A stretch of DNA of 64,000 nucleotides, taken from the NCBI RefSeq assembly GCF_016107655.1, contig NZ_JABASX010000005.1, positions 62,001 to 126,000 on the forward strand, given 5' to 3'. The position numbers and the translations under genes are program-made. Every line of letters begins with the position of its first letter. Positions within the stretch are counted from its first letter, which is position 1. The notes below the pieces were generated by a model. The model searched no databases. It was not told where the DNA came from and saw nothing but the letters and a program-made list of their open reading frames with translations. The stretch comes from Brevibacterium antiquum (lineage in GTDB: Bacteria > Actinomycetota > Actinomycetes > Actinomycetales > Brevibacteriaceae). Positions 33,013 to 41,819 of the stretch are shown one piece after another.

Positions 33013-34488
33013 GTGCCTTCAGCTGACAGTGGGAGCAGAGAGACGATCACCCCTGACACTCACACAGAGAACGTGGGCCTGCGCAGGGGACTGACGGCCC
33101 GGCACATCCGCTTCATGGCTTTGGGTTCGGCCATCGGCACGGGGCTGTTCATGGGGTCCTCGGAGTCGATCCAGGCCGCAGGCCCGTCCGTGCTGGTGGC
33201 CTACATCATCGGCGGTGCCGCCGTCTTCATGGTGATGCGTGCGCTGGGCGAAATGCTGGTCCGCCACCCCGTCTCGGGATCCTTCGGCCAGTTCGCCTCG
33301 CACTATCTCCACCCATTCGCCGGTTTTCTCGTCGGCTGGACCTTCGTCTTCGAGATGATCCTTGTCGCCGTCTTCGACGCCACCGCCATCGGCGTGTACA
33401 TGGGCTTCTGGTTCTCTGGAGTACCGCGCTGGACCTGGGTACTGGCCGTTGTGCTCTTCATCGCCGCGATCAACATGATCGGCGTCAAGGTCTTCGGCGA
33501 GCTGGAGTTCTGGTTCGCACTCATCAAAATCGTTGCGATCATCGCCCTCATCGGCGCCGGCGTGGCCATCATCATCTTCGGCTTCGGCATCGCTGACCAC
33601 AATCAGATGGGTCCGCGTGCGTTGGTCGACCACGGGGGTGCGTTTCCGCACGGACTCTGGGGTTTCCTCTCATCATTCACGATCGTGATGTTCGCCTTCG
33701 GCGGCATCGAAATCATCGGAGTCACCGCCGGCGAGGCGCAGAACCCGAAGAAGGTGCTGCCGGCCGCCATCAACTCGGTGCCGGTGCGCATCCTGCTCTT
33801 CTACGTGCTCACCCTCGGCGTGATCATGTGCATCCTGCCCTGGAACCAGATCACCTCGGATATCAGTCCCTTCGTCGCGATCTTCGACTCCGTCGGCTTC
33901 AACGCGGCAGCCGCCATCCTCCAGGTTGTGCTCATCACGGCGGCGCTCTCGGCCATCAACGCCGATATCTTCGGTGCTGGTCGGATGCTCCACGGTCTGG
34001 CAGAACAGGGGCAGGCGCCGCGTTCCTTTGCCCACACCACTCGCAACGGAGTGCCGGTGATGACGGTGATCACGATGATCGTGGCACTGCTCGTCGGCGT
34101 GCTCCTCAACTACCTCTACCCCGACCAGGCCCTGTTCCTGCTCGGCGCATTGGCGACGTTTGCGACAGTCTTGGTGTGGCTGGTCATCCTCGCGGCTCAT
34201 ATTCGGATGAAACGGGTGCTGGCGCAGGAGAACCGACTGCGCAGTGAGTTCCCGATGCCGTTGTGGCCAGTGGGGTCCTGGGGCACGGTGGCATTCATCC
34301 TCTTCGTCATCGTCATGGTCGGAATCGTTCCTGATTCCCGTCCGGCACTGTGGGTAGGTCTTCTCTGGGTCGGCGCGCTGTGGCTGTGCTACTTCGCCTT
34401 CGTCCGGGGTGAGGGTCGCCGACACTACCAGCTCATCGACCACACCGAGCCACTGCCTGCAGGCAGGCACAAGGAGAGTACTGACTGA
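33013..34488 (+). CDS. Amino-acid permease, APC superfamily (AAT family)
   Basis: 491 residues from the GTG at 33013 (AGGAC upstream); a TTG at 32992 is less likely. Twelve predicted membrane helices. The opening LTARHIRFMALGSAIGTGLFMGSS is the AAT-family signature for amino-acid:proton symporters, followed by MRALGEMLVRHPVSGSFGQFA. Overall resemblance is to the ProY/CycA/GabP branch, so proline, alanine, GABA or aromatic amino acids are possible; specificity cannot be read. Convergent with the EssC-like gene; stops are 23 bp apart. Confidence 0.87.
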   Translation: MPSADSGSRETITPDTHTENVGLRRGLTARHIRFMALGSAIGTGLFMGSSESIQAAGPSVLVAYIIGGAAVFMVMRALGEMLVRHPVSGSFGQFASHYLHPFAGFLVGWTFVFEMILVAVFDATAIGVYMGFWFSGVPRWTWVLAVVLFIAAINMIGVKVFGELEFWFALIKIVAIIALIGAGVAIIIFGFGIADHNQMGPRALVDHGGAFPHGLWGFLSSFTIVMFAFGGIEIIGVTAGEAQNPKKVLPAAINSVPVRILLFYVLTLGVIMCILPWNQITSDISPFVAIFDSVGFNAAAAILQVVLITAALSAINADIFGAGRMLHGLAEQGQAPRSFAHTTRNGVPVMTVITMIVALLVGVLLNYLYPDQALFLLGALATFATVLVWLVILAAHIRMKRVLAQENRLRSEFPMPLWPVGSWGTVAFILFVIVMVGIVPDSRPALWVGLLWVGALWLCYFAFVRGEGRRHYQLIDHTEPLPAGRHKESTD

Positions 34489-34514
34489 TCGTCAGCTCGA
34501 ATCGAGATCGGTCA
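34482..34514. terminator. Hairpin spanning two convergent stop codons
   Basis: TGACTGATC (34482-34490) pairs with GATCGGTCA (34506-34514), one G-U in RNA, around a 15-nt loop. It includes the stop of the permease gene and the last codon area of the EssC-like gene, so it could terminate transcription from both sides. Confidence 0.5.
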
Positions 34515-37500
34515 GACGACTTCCACCGTGAGATCAGCGGTTCTCTCAGCTGAGAAGAGCCTCACTGCCTGAGTTCGCTGCTCGGTGACGAACCATGCTG
34601 TCCCCGGATCCCCGTCGAGTGGCGGCAGCCGAAGCAGACCCAGATTGCTGAGGTCCTGCCTACTGTGGGCACCGAGGATCAGCATCGGCCCCAGGCCCTG
34701 TGCCTTGGCTAACGCGGAACCGTAGCCGGGAGTGAACCGCACCGGCATCGTCACGACGTGCAGGCCACCATCGAGGAGATCGAAGGCGTCCGGTTTCGTC
34801 TCCAGATGCGCATCGTCATGGACAGTGAGCGCTTCCCTGCTGGCTGTTGCTGCAGAGGAGCACGTCTGCTGAAGCATGGCCGCGGTCGCACTCTTGCCAG
34901 ACTGCGGTGATCCTCTGACACTGAGAACCTCTCCGTCACGGACCGGATTCCACACGACGAGCGTCCCGAAGGGGTCGATTCCCAGCGGGATCCCCGTGCT
35001 CGCCGGATCCAGTCGCGCGGCCACGTGTCCCGGGGCCTCCGTGCGTCCCGGTGCCGCCATGTGTCCTGGTGCCGCCGTGAGTCCGCGCCAGCGTGGTCCG
35101 AAGCTTTCGCGCCCGTCATCGGCGTCGTCCGCCCGGGCGATATTCTGACGGTGCGGCACCAACTGCACGTCGGCGCCGTCACCGCCGGCCTCCTGTGCAC
35201 TGGGGCCGACGAGCACTGCCCTGTATTCGGGCCATGTTCCGACGAACCGCTGCCGAGACAGTCCGACGCTGAGTCCATCACCTCCTGTACCGGGCGGGAA
35301 GATCAACTGTGATGTGAAGGCCGCGCTTGTGCTCGTAGACGTGCGGCATCCGGCCAACAGGAACGTCAACCCCAACCCAGATCCGTGTTTGAGCAGCCGT
35401 TCCGTCTCGGCGGCCATCTGGTGGTCCATGGAGTCGATGAACTCATTCCAGTTGCTGCAGACAATGATCGTGGCCGGCAGGTCTGCGCCGGTGGGACCGT
35501 CTCCTCCTGCAGGAGTACGGTGCAGATGGTCGAGGATCGTGTGGAACCGCCATCCGGTGTCCATTCCGCAGGTGACTTCGGCTCTGCCCATAGACGCTGC
35601 GATGCGTCCCAGCGCCACGATGCGGTGAGTCGCAGCGGCACTGGATGCCATTCGTCGCATGACTGACGTGATGACATCAGGATCGGTGCCGACGATGATG
35701 GTCGAGCCATCGACAGCAGGAGAATATGACCAGGTGCTCTGCTTCTGGTGGCTGGGAATGTCCACGATCCCGGTCACCGTGGTGCCCGTCACCCCTGGAT
35801 CATTCTCTTCTGAGCCACCCTCACCAGACAACGATGAGAGCAGCACAGGGACATTCTCAGGATCGGGCAGTGGTGGGAGAACCACAGGAGGAAGTGGATG
35901 AGGCGATAGCTGTGATTGCTCGCAGGCCTCACGATGGGCCTGGTGGAGATTGCCGACGCGGATTCCGTTGACGCTGTGTTGGGTGGGAAGACCTCGGCCG
36001 GGCTCCCACGGTCGGAGACGAGGCCGATGACGCACCTCGGCGGCGGCAGAAGTGGAGGTGGGGACCGCGACCCGGAACTCAACGACCGACGAACCCGAGT
36101 CGAGGCACGCCGCTCCCGGTCTGTCCGGCGGCAGATGTGCGGCATCGTTGACACCGATGACGTCGAAGGAGTCCGCATCCTCGCGCACGCGCAGGCACAC
36201 CCTGATGTTGATATTGGCCTTCATCTGTCCGGTGACGACGCCGAGCGGGCGCTGCGTGGCGAGGATCAGATGCACTCCCAAGGACCGGCCCAGCGCTGTC
36301 AGGTGCTCCAGCAGATCAGCTGCCTTCGGATGGGTCGCCATGAGTGCGTGGAATTCGTCGATGACGACGACCAGCCTCGGCGGGGGATCGTCGAGTTCGA
36401 GGACATCGGAGCATCCGTGATCGGCCACGAGCCGTTCGCGTCGGGTGATCTCGGCACGGATGGAGACCAATGCGCGGAAGGCCGCTGCCGAATCGAAATC
36501 ATCGAGGACGCTGTCCGTGTGCGGCAGATCCTCCAACGGGGCAAATGTCGCCCCACCCTTGAAATCGATGAGGACGAACGTCAGCCGCCGAGGTGGGTGT
36601 TCCAGGGCCATTGCAAGCAGCCAGGTCTGGAGCAGAATGGATTTCCCGCTGCCGGTTGTGCCCGCCACGAGGGCGTGGGGACCGTCGTTGAAGAGGTCGA
36701 GGGTGACGTCCCCGTCTTGTCCGCGTCCGATCGTCACCGGCCCGGGAGGAGTTCGTGCCCAGCGGTGGCGAATGGCTTGTCGCCCGTCATCGTAGAGGTC
36801 GCCGAGGCCGTGGTTCGGCAGCCTCTCGGCCCCGGTTCTGCTCACCTGTCGTTGGTCGAGGGTGAGGTACCGGCCGGGTGGCATGAGTGCGGCGATGAGC
36901 GTTCTGCCCGGCACTGGGCCGTCTGCTGCCGATGAGTCGTCGGTGCGTGCCTGGGCCAGACTGCCCAGGGACAGCGAGATCGATGCGGTGGGCGCAGGTG
37001 CGTGCAGCTGCAGCGTCGTCGGATTCTGGTCGGATAACCGCACGCCGATCGTCGACTCGCTGTGGTCCTCGTGGCGGCTTCCCTGCAGCTCCGGCAGTCG
37101 GAGCAGTTCAGGAGAGGGGCGCCAGTCGTAGGTGGAGTCGGCCAACCAGGACAGGGCCATGCGACGCAGCTGTTCGTGATCGCCTGTGACAGTCACCGAG
37201 GTTGTGCGCGGGTCGATGCGAAGCGGCACGTCGTCGATGATGACCGCTCCATCGAAATGGTTGGTGCCCTCGCGGAGTTCATCGGCAATGGTGATGGGGC
37301 TGCGAGCAGATCCGAAGCCGAGGCACAGACCCGAACTGGTCTGCAGCCAGAGTCTGTGTTCGGCGACCAGGGTGGCCAAGCTCTGCCGTGCTGTCTCGAC
37401 CGCTGCTCGTCGGTCGATGACACATCGGGCGCAATCGCGGACGTACCGACGTTTCTCCATGATGTAGGCGACGTATCCGGAGATGGGTGCGGAGACGCTG

Positions 37501-38198
37501 AAGAGGAGGAACCACCACATTCCGGTGACGAGCGCGAGCACTCCACCGATGGCGATGGGGATGAGGAATGCCCACCATTGGGGAGGTTTCGCGGGGCGAG
37601 GGTCGTCGATGGCTGCGGGCGCCACGTGTGTGGGCTCCCGCCTGGGGCTGGTGGGAGCTCGAGGAAGGGGAGGTCGTGAGTGGGCTTCACCGGCCTGGTT
37701 TCTGGCAGGGTAGGTCGGTGCGAAGATCGTGGTGCCCAACGACGAGAACGTCTGTTCTCTGGCAGGACCCAGCTCCAGTCGCGCCGGCTGGCGGGACATG
37801 CAGGGGTCGATGATGGTCAGACAGTCGGGATGGCTGATGCGGCTGAGCAGAGGGGAGCGGGGGTCGATGCCGATCGTGAACCCCGAATCGGGCCCCGCGA
37901 GCACTGAGACGGAAGCAGATCCGGATCCGCGACAGAGAGGGAGCACTCCGAGAACTGTGACAGGGTTCAGCGACTGCCACCGCCCCCAAGCCATCGATCT
38001 CACCATGGTCTCCGGGTTCTCTCGTGTGCCGGAGTCCCTCGGCAGTCGGTTGCCTGCGACGAGGTCGGCCGAGGTCAGGATAGGACCGAAGACGGTGCGA
38101 AATACCTCGAGGACTGGCAGCTCAGAGTCTGCCTCGATCACATCGGTGCGAATGTTCGCATTGGCGTCGATGCGATGAATGAGGCCGCGCGTGTTCAT
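34512..38198 (-). CDS. EssC/EccC-like FtsK-SpoIIIE ATPase with N-terminal FHA-like domain
   Basis: 1228 residues. Residues about 96-150 resemble an FHA domain (GFTIGIDPRS...DPCMSRQPARL), as at the N-terminus of Firmicutes EssC. A Pro-rich linker leads to two membrane helices (about 207-245). The first FtsK domain is intact: Walker A GTTGSGKS (513-520), Walker B VVVIDEF (610-616), and LATQRP (about 646-651). The second domain (about 820-1010) has no Walker A. The third has GSPQSGKS (1096-1103) but little else. PGH(M/V)A-type repeats lie at 1043-1060. Such proteins drive type VII secretion of WXG100 proteins, yet none is found here. It lies 142 bp after the Tad genes on the same strand. Confidence 0.82.
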   Translation of the reverse strand: MNTRGLIHRIDANANIRTDVIEADSELPVLEVFRTVFGPILTSADLVAGNRLPRDSGTRENPETMVRSMAWGRWQSLNPVTVLGVLPLCRGSGSASVSVLAGPDSGFTIGIDPRSPLLSRISHPDCLTIIDPCMSRQPARLELGPAREQTFSSLGTTIFAPTYPARNQAGEAHSRPPLPRAPTSPRREPTHVAPAAIDDPRPAKPPQWWAFLIPIAIGGVLALVTGMWWFLLFSVSAPISGYVAYIMEKRRYVRDCARCVIDRRAAVETARQSLATLVAEHRLWLQTSSGLCLGFGSARSPITIADELREGTNHFDGAVIIDDVPLRIDPRTTSVTVTGDHEQLRRMALSWLADSTYDWRPSPELLRLPELQGSRHEDHSESTIGVRLSDQNPTTLQLHAPAPTASISLSLGSLAQARTDDSSAADGPVPGRTLIAALMPPGRYLTLDQRQVSRTGAERLPNHGLGDLYDDGRQAIRHRWARTPPGPVTIGRGQDGDVTLDLFNDGPHALVAGTTGSGKSILLQTWLLAMALEHPPRRLTFVLIDFKGGATFAPLEDLPHTDSVLDDFDSAAAFRALVSIRAEITRRERLVADHGCSDVLELDDPPPRLVVVIDEFHALMATHPKAADLLEHLTALGRSLGVHLILATQRPLGVVTGQMKANINIRVCLRVREDADSFDVIGVNDAAHLPPDRPGAACLDSGSSVVEFRVAVPTSTSAAAEVRHRPRLRPWEPGRGLPTQHSVNGIRVGNLHQAHREACEQSQLSPHPLPPVVLPPLPDPENVPVLLSSLSGEGGSEENDPGVTGTTVTGIVDIPSHQKQSTWSYSPAVDGSTIIVGTDPDVITSVMRRMASSAAATHRIVALGRIAASMGRAEVTCGMDTGWRFHTILDHLHRTPAGGDGPTGADLPATIIVCSNWNEFIDSMDHQMAAETERLLKHGSGLGLTFLLAGCRTSTSTSAAFTSQLIFPPGTGGDGLSVGLSRQRFVGTWPEYRAVLVGPSAQEAGGDGADVQLVPHRQNIARADDADDGRESFGPRWRGLTAAPGHMAAPGRTEAPGHVAARLDPASTGIPLGIDPFGTLVVWNPVRDGEVLSVRGSPQSGKSATAAMLQQTCSSAATASREALTVHDDAHLETKPDAFDLLDGGLHVVTMPVRFTPGYGSALAKAQGLGPMLILGAHSRQDLSNLGLLRLPPLDGDPGTAWFVTEQRTQAVRLFSAERTADLTVEVV

Positions 38199-38247
38199 GC
38201 TCTCAGGATCACGAGCTGTGCCGCACCGGGCAAGGAGTTCTCACGCT

Positions 38248-38278
38248 CCTGTGGACAAGAAGCCTGTGTCCACAGGCT
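38248..38278. promoter_or_regulatory. Overlapping alternative hairpins between tadG-like and EssC-like genes
   Basis: CCTGTGGACA (38248-38257) pairs with TGTCCACAGG (38267-38276), while AGCCTGTG (38261-38268) pairs with CACAGGCT (38271-38278). The two stems exclude each other. They lie in the 142-bp gap (38199-38340) and may form a terminator or a switch between the Tad genes and the ATPase gene. Confidence 0.45.
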
Positions 38279-38340
38279 ATTCGAGCAGAAGTGAGGGAGA
38301 CATCAACAGGAGAACACGTCGGAGTCGTTGGATTGGAGCC

Positions 38341-38781
38341 TCACGAAATGCGCAGCGAACCACGAGCGTATGCGGTGGCCTGAAGCTCGATGAGGTCGGG
38401 GACGAAACGTGACAGCAGCGCGGGCGTGTAGTCGGCACGCAGTCGGATCACGACCGAATGCTGTCCGTCCGCATCGGCACTGAGCTCCACATTGTGCAGT
38501 CCCTGCGGGGTCGGCACCGCGGCGACATAGCGACTGGCAGCTCGTTTCGCAGCAGGTGGTGAGAACACGAGCCCGGGCTCACTGCCGGGAGCCGGTTCGA
38601 ACGAGTCGGAGGCGGCCAGCGCCGCAGAATCCGCCACGCTCTGCAATTCTCGTCTGGTCATGTGCAGATCCGTCAGCGCTGCGATGAGGAAGGCCAGCAG
38701 CAGGGCGATGACGACGAAGCCGATCGCCAGTGGAGTGATCGACCCTTCATCGGCGTGGCCCCGATGCTGCTTTGGCATCAT
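38341..38781 (-). CDS. TadG-like pilus-assembly protein
   Basis: 146 residues from the ATG at 38781 (a second ATG follows at once). A short polar N-terminus (MMPKQHRGHADEGSITPLAIG) precedes one membrane helix (about 20-40), then RRELQSVADSAALAASDS, the recognised start of the Flp-assembly TadG-like N-terminal domain. The rest is an extracytoplasmic domain. Starts directly after the TadE-like gene, whose end supplies GAGG as ribosome site. Last gene of the Tad set. Confidence 0.8.
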   Translation of the reverse strand: MMPKQHRGHADEGSITPLAIGFVVIALLLAFLIAALTDLHMTRRELQSVADSAALAASDSFEPAPGSEPGLVFSPPAAKRAASRYVAAVPTPQGLHNVELSADADGQHSVVIRLRADYTPALLSRFVPDLIELQATAYARGSLRIS

Positions 38782-38782
38782 C

Positions 38783-39229
38783 TCAGGCCTCACCTGCGGT
38801 GGCGACGACATCCGTGTGGGTGGCACGAAGAGTGATGTGCGGCGAATGCTTGGTGCCGAAGAGGAGCGGGAACCCGGGCAGAGACACCTTCGTCTCGACC
38901 CGTGCGGTGATGAGGGAACCTGCCTGTCCACAGGGTCCAGAGCATGAGTAGTCGATGGTGATGGGGACACCAGTGAGTCCGAAATCGGTGAAATGCATGT
39001 CGGCAACTTGATGGGCCCTGCGTTCGGAGGGGTCGGCATCGCGGGCGGCGATCCGGGAGGCCGAGATCGCCGTCGACGTGGTGGCATAGCTGGCGGCCTG
39101 CAGCTGGGAGATCGCGAGCATGAGATAGACGACGGGGATGAGCAGCACGATCGAGGCGAAGATGAATTCGATGACGGCCGTGCCCGCATCGGGGTGGTCC
39201 TCCGGCATCTGCGCGTCAGTCTCAGTCAC
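38783..39229 (-). CDS. TadE-like minor pilin, second copy
   Basis: 148 residues from the GTG at 39229, with GAGGA 9 nt upstream; a TTG at 39244 is the alternative. AGTAVIEFIFASIVLLIPVVYLMLAIS is the TadE-type helix with the conserved Glu at +5 of the prepilin-like segment (VIEF). The exported part has two Cys (YSCSGPCGQ) that may form a disulfide. Overlaps the upstream TadE-like gene by 8 nt. Confidence 0.82.
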   Translation of the reverse strand: MTETDAQMPEDHPDAGTAVIEFIFASIVLLIPVVYLMLAISQLQAASYATTSTAISASRIAARDADPSERRAHQVADMHFTDFGLTGVPITIDYSCSGPCGQAGSLITARVETKVSLPGFPLLFGTKHSPHITLRATHTDVVATAGEA

Positions 39230-39626
39230 TGTCGACGTCCTCAACGATGGACCGTCCGCTCAGATCCCACACCTCGGCGGGACCCCACAGGCCGAGGACG
39301 GGCAACGGCGTCCGCACTCGGACCTCGACGATGTCGACTTGACCGCGTTTCCCCGTTGTGACGGTGATCGACTGAGCATAGCGCTCGCCCACAGATACGG
39401 TGATGAGCTCGGAAGCCAGGCGTTTGCCGTCTGCCATTGACTGATCGGCGAGGCTGGCTTGGCGGGCACCGGCGATGGCCGAATCGATGACGGTGTTGCG
39501 GACGTGGATGACCAGACCGATCTGCAGGGTTCCAGCCAACACGAGCGCCAGGAGCGAACCGATGAGGGCGAACTCGGCGATCGCGGAACCGGAATCAGCC
39601 CGAGCTTCGCAGTCCTGGTGACTCAC
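39222..39626 (-). CDS. TadE-like minor pilin, first copy
   Basis: 134 residues from the GTG at 39626, which overlaps the DUF4244 stop by 4 nt (GTGA). SGSAIAEFALIGSLLALVLAGTLQIGLVI is the TadE helix with the AEF prepilin-like motif. The exported region (about 45-134) is rich in beta-type sequence. TadE proteins form minor pilins or pilus-assembly pseudopilins in the Tad system and are processed by a prepilin peptidase that is not encoded in this window. Confidence 0.82.
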   Translation of the reverse strand: MSHQDCEARADSGSAIAEFALIGSLLALVLAGTLQIGLVIHVRNTVIDSAIAGARQASLADQSMADGKRLASELITVSVGERYAQSITVTTGKRGQVDIVEVRVRTPLPVLGLWGPAEVWDLSGRSIVEDVDSD

Positions 39627-39856
39627 CCGGCGCCCCGAACCTTGTTCATCGCGTCCTGGAACATCGAGGTGAAGGCTTCGCCGGCCAATGCCCACAAAGC
39701 GACGACCAAACCAGCTGTCATCAGCGTGATGAGGACCCAGCCGGGAACGTCACCGCGGTCCGGTCGGTCATCTCGGCGCTCGCCTCGGCGGTCTGGGTCG
39801 TCAGTTGAGAGGCCGAGGACGAACACAGCGAATCGGTTCATCAGGTGGTGGAACAT
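39623..39856 (-). CDS. Flp-pilin-like small protein (DUF4244)
   Basis: 77 residues from the ATG at 39856, which has AAGGAGA 5 nt upstream; the longer frame to 39895 is rejected. Mostly polar N-terminus rich in Arg and Asp (about 18-36), then one hydrophobic helix (PGWVLITLMTAGLVVALWALAG) and a short amphipathic tail ending FTSMFQDAMNKVRG. Placement between tadC and tadE and this layout match the actinobacterial DUF4244 proteins taken to be the major pilin of the Tad system. The hydrophobic stretch lacks the classical G-A-x-x-x-E prepilin cleavage motif, so processing is uncertain. Confidence 0.75.
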   Translation of the reverse strand: MFHHLMNRFAVFVLGLSTDDPDRRGERRDDRPDRGDVPGWVLITLMTAGLVVALWALAGEAFTSMFQDAMNKVRGAG

Positions 39857-39954
39857 GGTGTCTCCTTCTGCAGTGCAATCGGTTGGCGGGCTCATCAGAT
39901 GGTGAGGCGATCAGACGGTGGCAGGACCGGGCTGAGAGTGCGCGTCGGCTCAGG

Positions 39955-40893
39955 TCATGGGCTCAGATCGAGGACGGTGAGTGAGGGAAAGACGGCGAAG
40001 ATGACGGTCACCGGGAGCACGAAGACGACCACAGGCACCAACATTCCAATCTCCTTCTTCCCCGACAGTTCGAGCAGACGACGGCGTGACTGTTCCCGCA
40101 CATCGGCAGCTTGGGCGCGGAGGACCTCCGCCAGCGGGGTTCCGCGGGTCATCGACACGGCCAGACCGTCCACGAACTGCACGATCTCGGGGATGGCGAT
40201 CCTGGTGGCCATCGAGTCGAGCGCATCGACGAGCGGTGTCCCGGTTCGCGTCGTCGCCAGGGCTGTGCGCAGTTCATCGATGAGGTCTCCCGAACAGGTG
40301 CGGCACACCCGTTCGAGTGCTTCGACGATTCCCTCACCAGCGGTGATGGACAGAGCAAGGAGTTCGGCGACGGTGGGGAATTCTGCGAGGACACGCGACT
40401 CGTGACGAGCGATGGCTTGGCTCAGACGCCAGTCGTTGGTGATGTGTCCGGCGATGCCGCCGCTGATGATGAGAACGAGGGTGACAACGGGGGAGAAGCC
40501 GCGTTGTGCCGAGAGCAGGCCGGCCACGCATCCCGCGGCGATCATGCCTGCCAGAATGCTCAGAACCTGGCTGATGCGGAAGCGCTCCAGGGATGCACCC
40601 CCGCCGAGACGGTTGATCCGCAGGTTCAATGTGGCGTCGGTGGTGATCCGGGATGTCACCCACATGGTGGTGCCGAACGTGGCGGACTTGAGCAGTCCCA
40701 GCAGCCCGTCCTTGCGGGGAGTCGGCGGAGCGTAGATGTCGACCAGTGATTCCTGATCACGCAGATACGGTGCGATGCGAGATGACAGCGTTGGTCGGCG
40801 CAGAGGCGGCAGGGAGAGGACGAAGACGCAGAGTGCGAGCCCGTTGAAAGCCCCGAGAGCAAGGATTGTGAGCGGATCGGTCAGCGCGCTCAC
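39955..40893 (-). CDS. tadC: TadC-like type II secretion system F protein
   Basis: 312 residues with three or four membrane helices and a T2SSF domain (about 175-300). LAEFPTVAELLALSITAGEGIVEALERVC is the characteristic cytoplasmic helix bundle of TadB/TadC proteins. Acts as inner-membrane platform for pilus assembly with TadB. Overlaps tadB by 4 nt. A 98-bp gap separates it from the DUF4244 gene. Confidence 0.85.
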   Translation of the reverse strand: MSALTDPLTILALGAFNGLALCVFVLSLPPLRRPTLSSRIAPYLRDQESLVDIYAPPTPRKDGLLGLLKSATFGTTMWVTSRITTDATLNLRINRLGGGASLERFRISQVLSILAGMIAAGCVAGLLSAQRGFSPVVTLVLIISGGIAGHITNDWRLSQAIARHESRVLAEFPTVAELLALSITAGEGIVEALERVCRTCSGDLIDELRTALATTRTGTPLVDALDSMATRIAIPEIVQFVDGLAVSMTRGTPLAEVLRAQAADVREQSRRRLLELSGKKEIGMLVPVVVFVLPVTVIFAVFPSLTVLDLSP

Positions 40894-41819
40894 AGCACCT
40901 CACTGCCTTCGGCCGAGCGGCGGAACGACGAGGAGGACAGGGAAGATCCTTCAATGACACGCGGTTCTTGCGGGAGCCTGCCGATCCGCTTCATCGCCTG
41001 ATATGCCAGCAGCGAGACAACGAATCCGGAGGCCAGGAGAAGCAGACCGGTCTGGGAGTTGTAGGCAGCCGCTGTCTCCGGCCTGGTCGACAGGAACGCG
41101 AGCACCACCCAGGGAGCGGCCACCGCCAGCCGAGCACCGTTGACCGTCCACTGCTGCCGGGCGGAGAGTTCATTGCGGGTGCGGGCATCGTCGCGGACGA
41201 ACTGGGCGAGGGCTCGCAGCATCGTGCCGAGGTCACTTCCGCCGACCTGCCTGGTCACGCTGAGTGCGACGACGATCCGGTCGGCCACAGGGTCGGCGCT
41301 GACCTGGCGGAAGCGTTCAAGGGCGATGGCGAAAGAGCCGCTGGCCCGGTACTCCTCTGCGAAGACCTCGAACAGCGGTCGCAGAGGTTCAGGCCCCCGG
41401 TGGGCCAGCGAACTCAGAGCCTCGGGCAGTGACAGGCCGGCGCGCACACCGGAATTGAGATGGTCAAGGGTCTCGGGCCACAGTTCGCGGCGCATCACCT
41501 GTTTGCTCCGAGCCCGATGTTGAAGCAGTCTGTGCGGCAGCCACGAGGCGAAGAGACCGAAGCACAAAGCGATCGCCCAGGAGCCGGTGAGGACAGTGGC
41601 GACGACGCTGACGATGATGAAGACGGCGATCGAGATGAGGATCAGGTGGCTCGGGTGCAGCCGTGGGAAGCCGGCCCCGGTGAGCATGTCGTCGAGTTCG
41701 CGTACCCATCGTCGCTGCACCCGTCTCGTCGACTGTTTCTGCCACAGCGACATCCACAGTAGGAAGAGACCGGCGCCGAAGCACGCGCCGATGAGAAGAC
41801 TGAATTGGGAATAGCTCAT
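40890..41819 (-). CDS. tadB: TadB-like type II secretion system F protein
   Basis: 309 residues. Membrane helices near 5-25, 60-100 and in the C-terminal third; the F domain has ELWPETLDHLNSGVRAGLSLPEALSSLA and RIVVALSVTRQVGGSDLGTMLRALAQFV. Pairs with TadC. Four-base overlaps at both ends (ATGA with tadA at 41816-41819) show translational coupling of tadA-tadB-tadC. Confidence 0.87.
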   Translation of the reverse strand: MSYSQFSLLIGACFGAGLFLLWMSLWQKQSTRRVQRRWVRELDDMLTGAGFPRLHPSHLILISIAVFIIVSVVATVLTGSWAIALCFGLFASWLPHRLLQHRARSKQVMRRELWPETLDHLNSGVRAGLSLPEALSSLAHRGPEPLRPLFEVFAEEYRASGSFAIALERFRQVSADPVADRIVVALSVTRQVGGSDLGTMLRALAQFVRDDARTRNELSARQQWTVNGARLAVAAPWVVLAFLSTRPETAAAYNSQTGLLLLASGFVVSLLAYQAMKRIGRLPQEPRVIEGSSLSSSSFRRSAEGSEVL

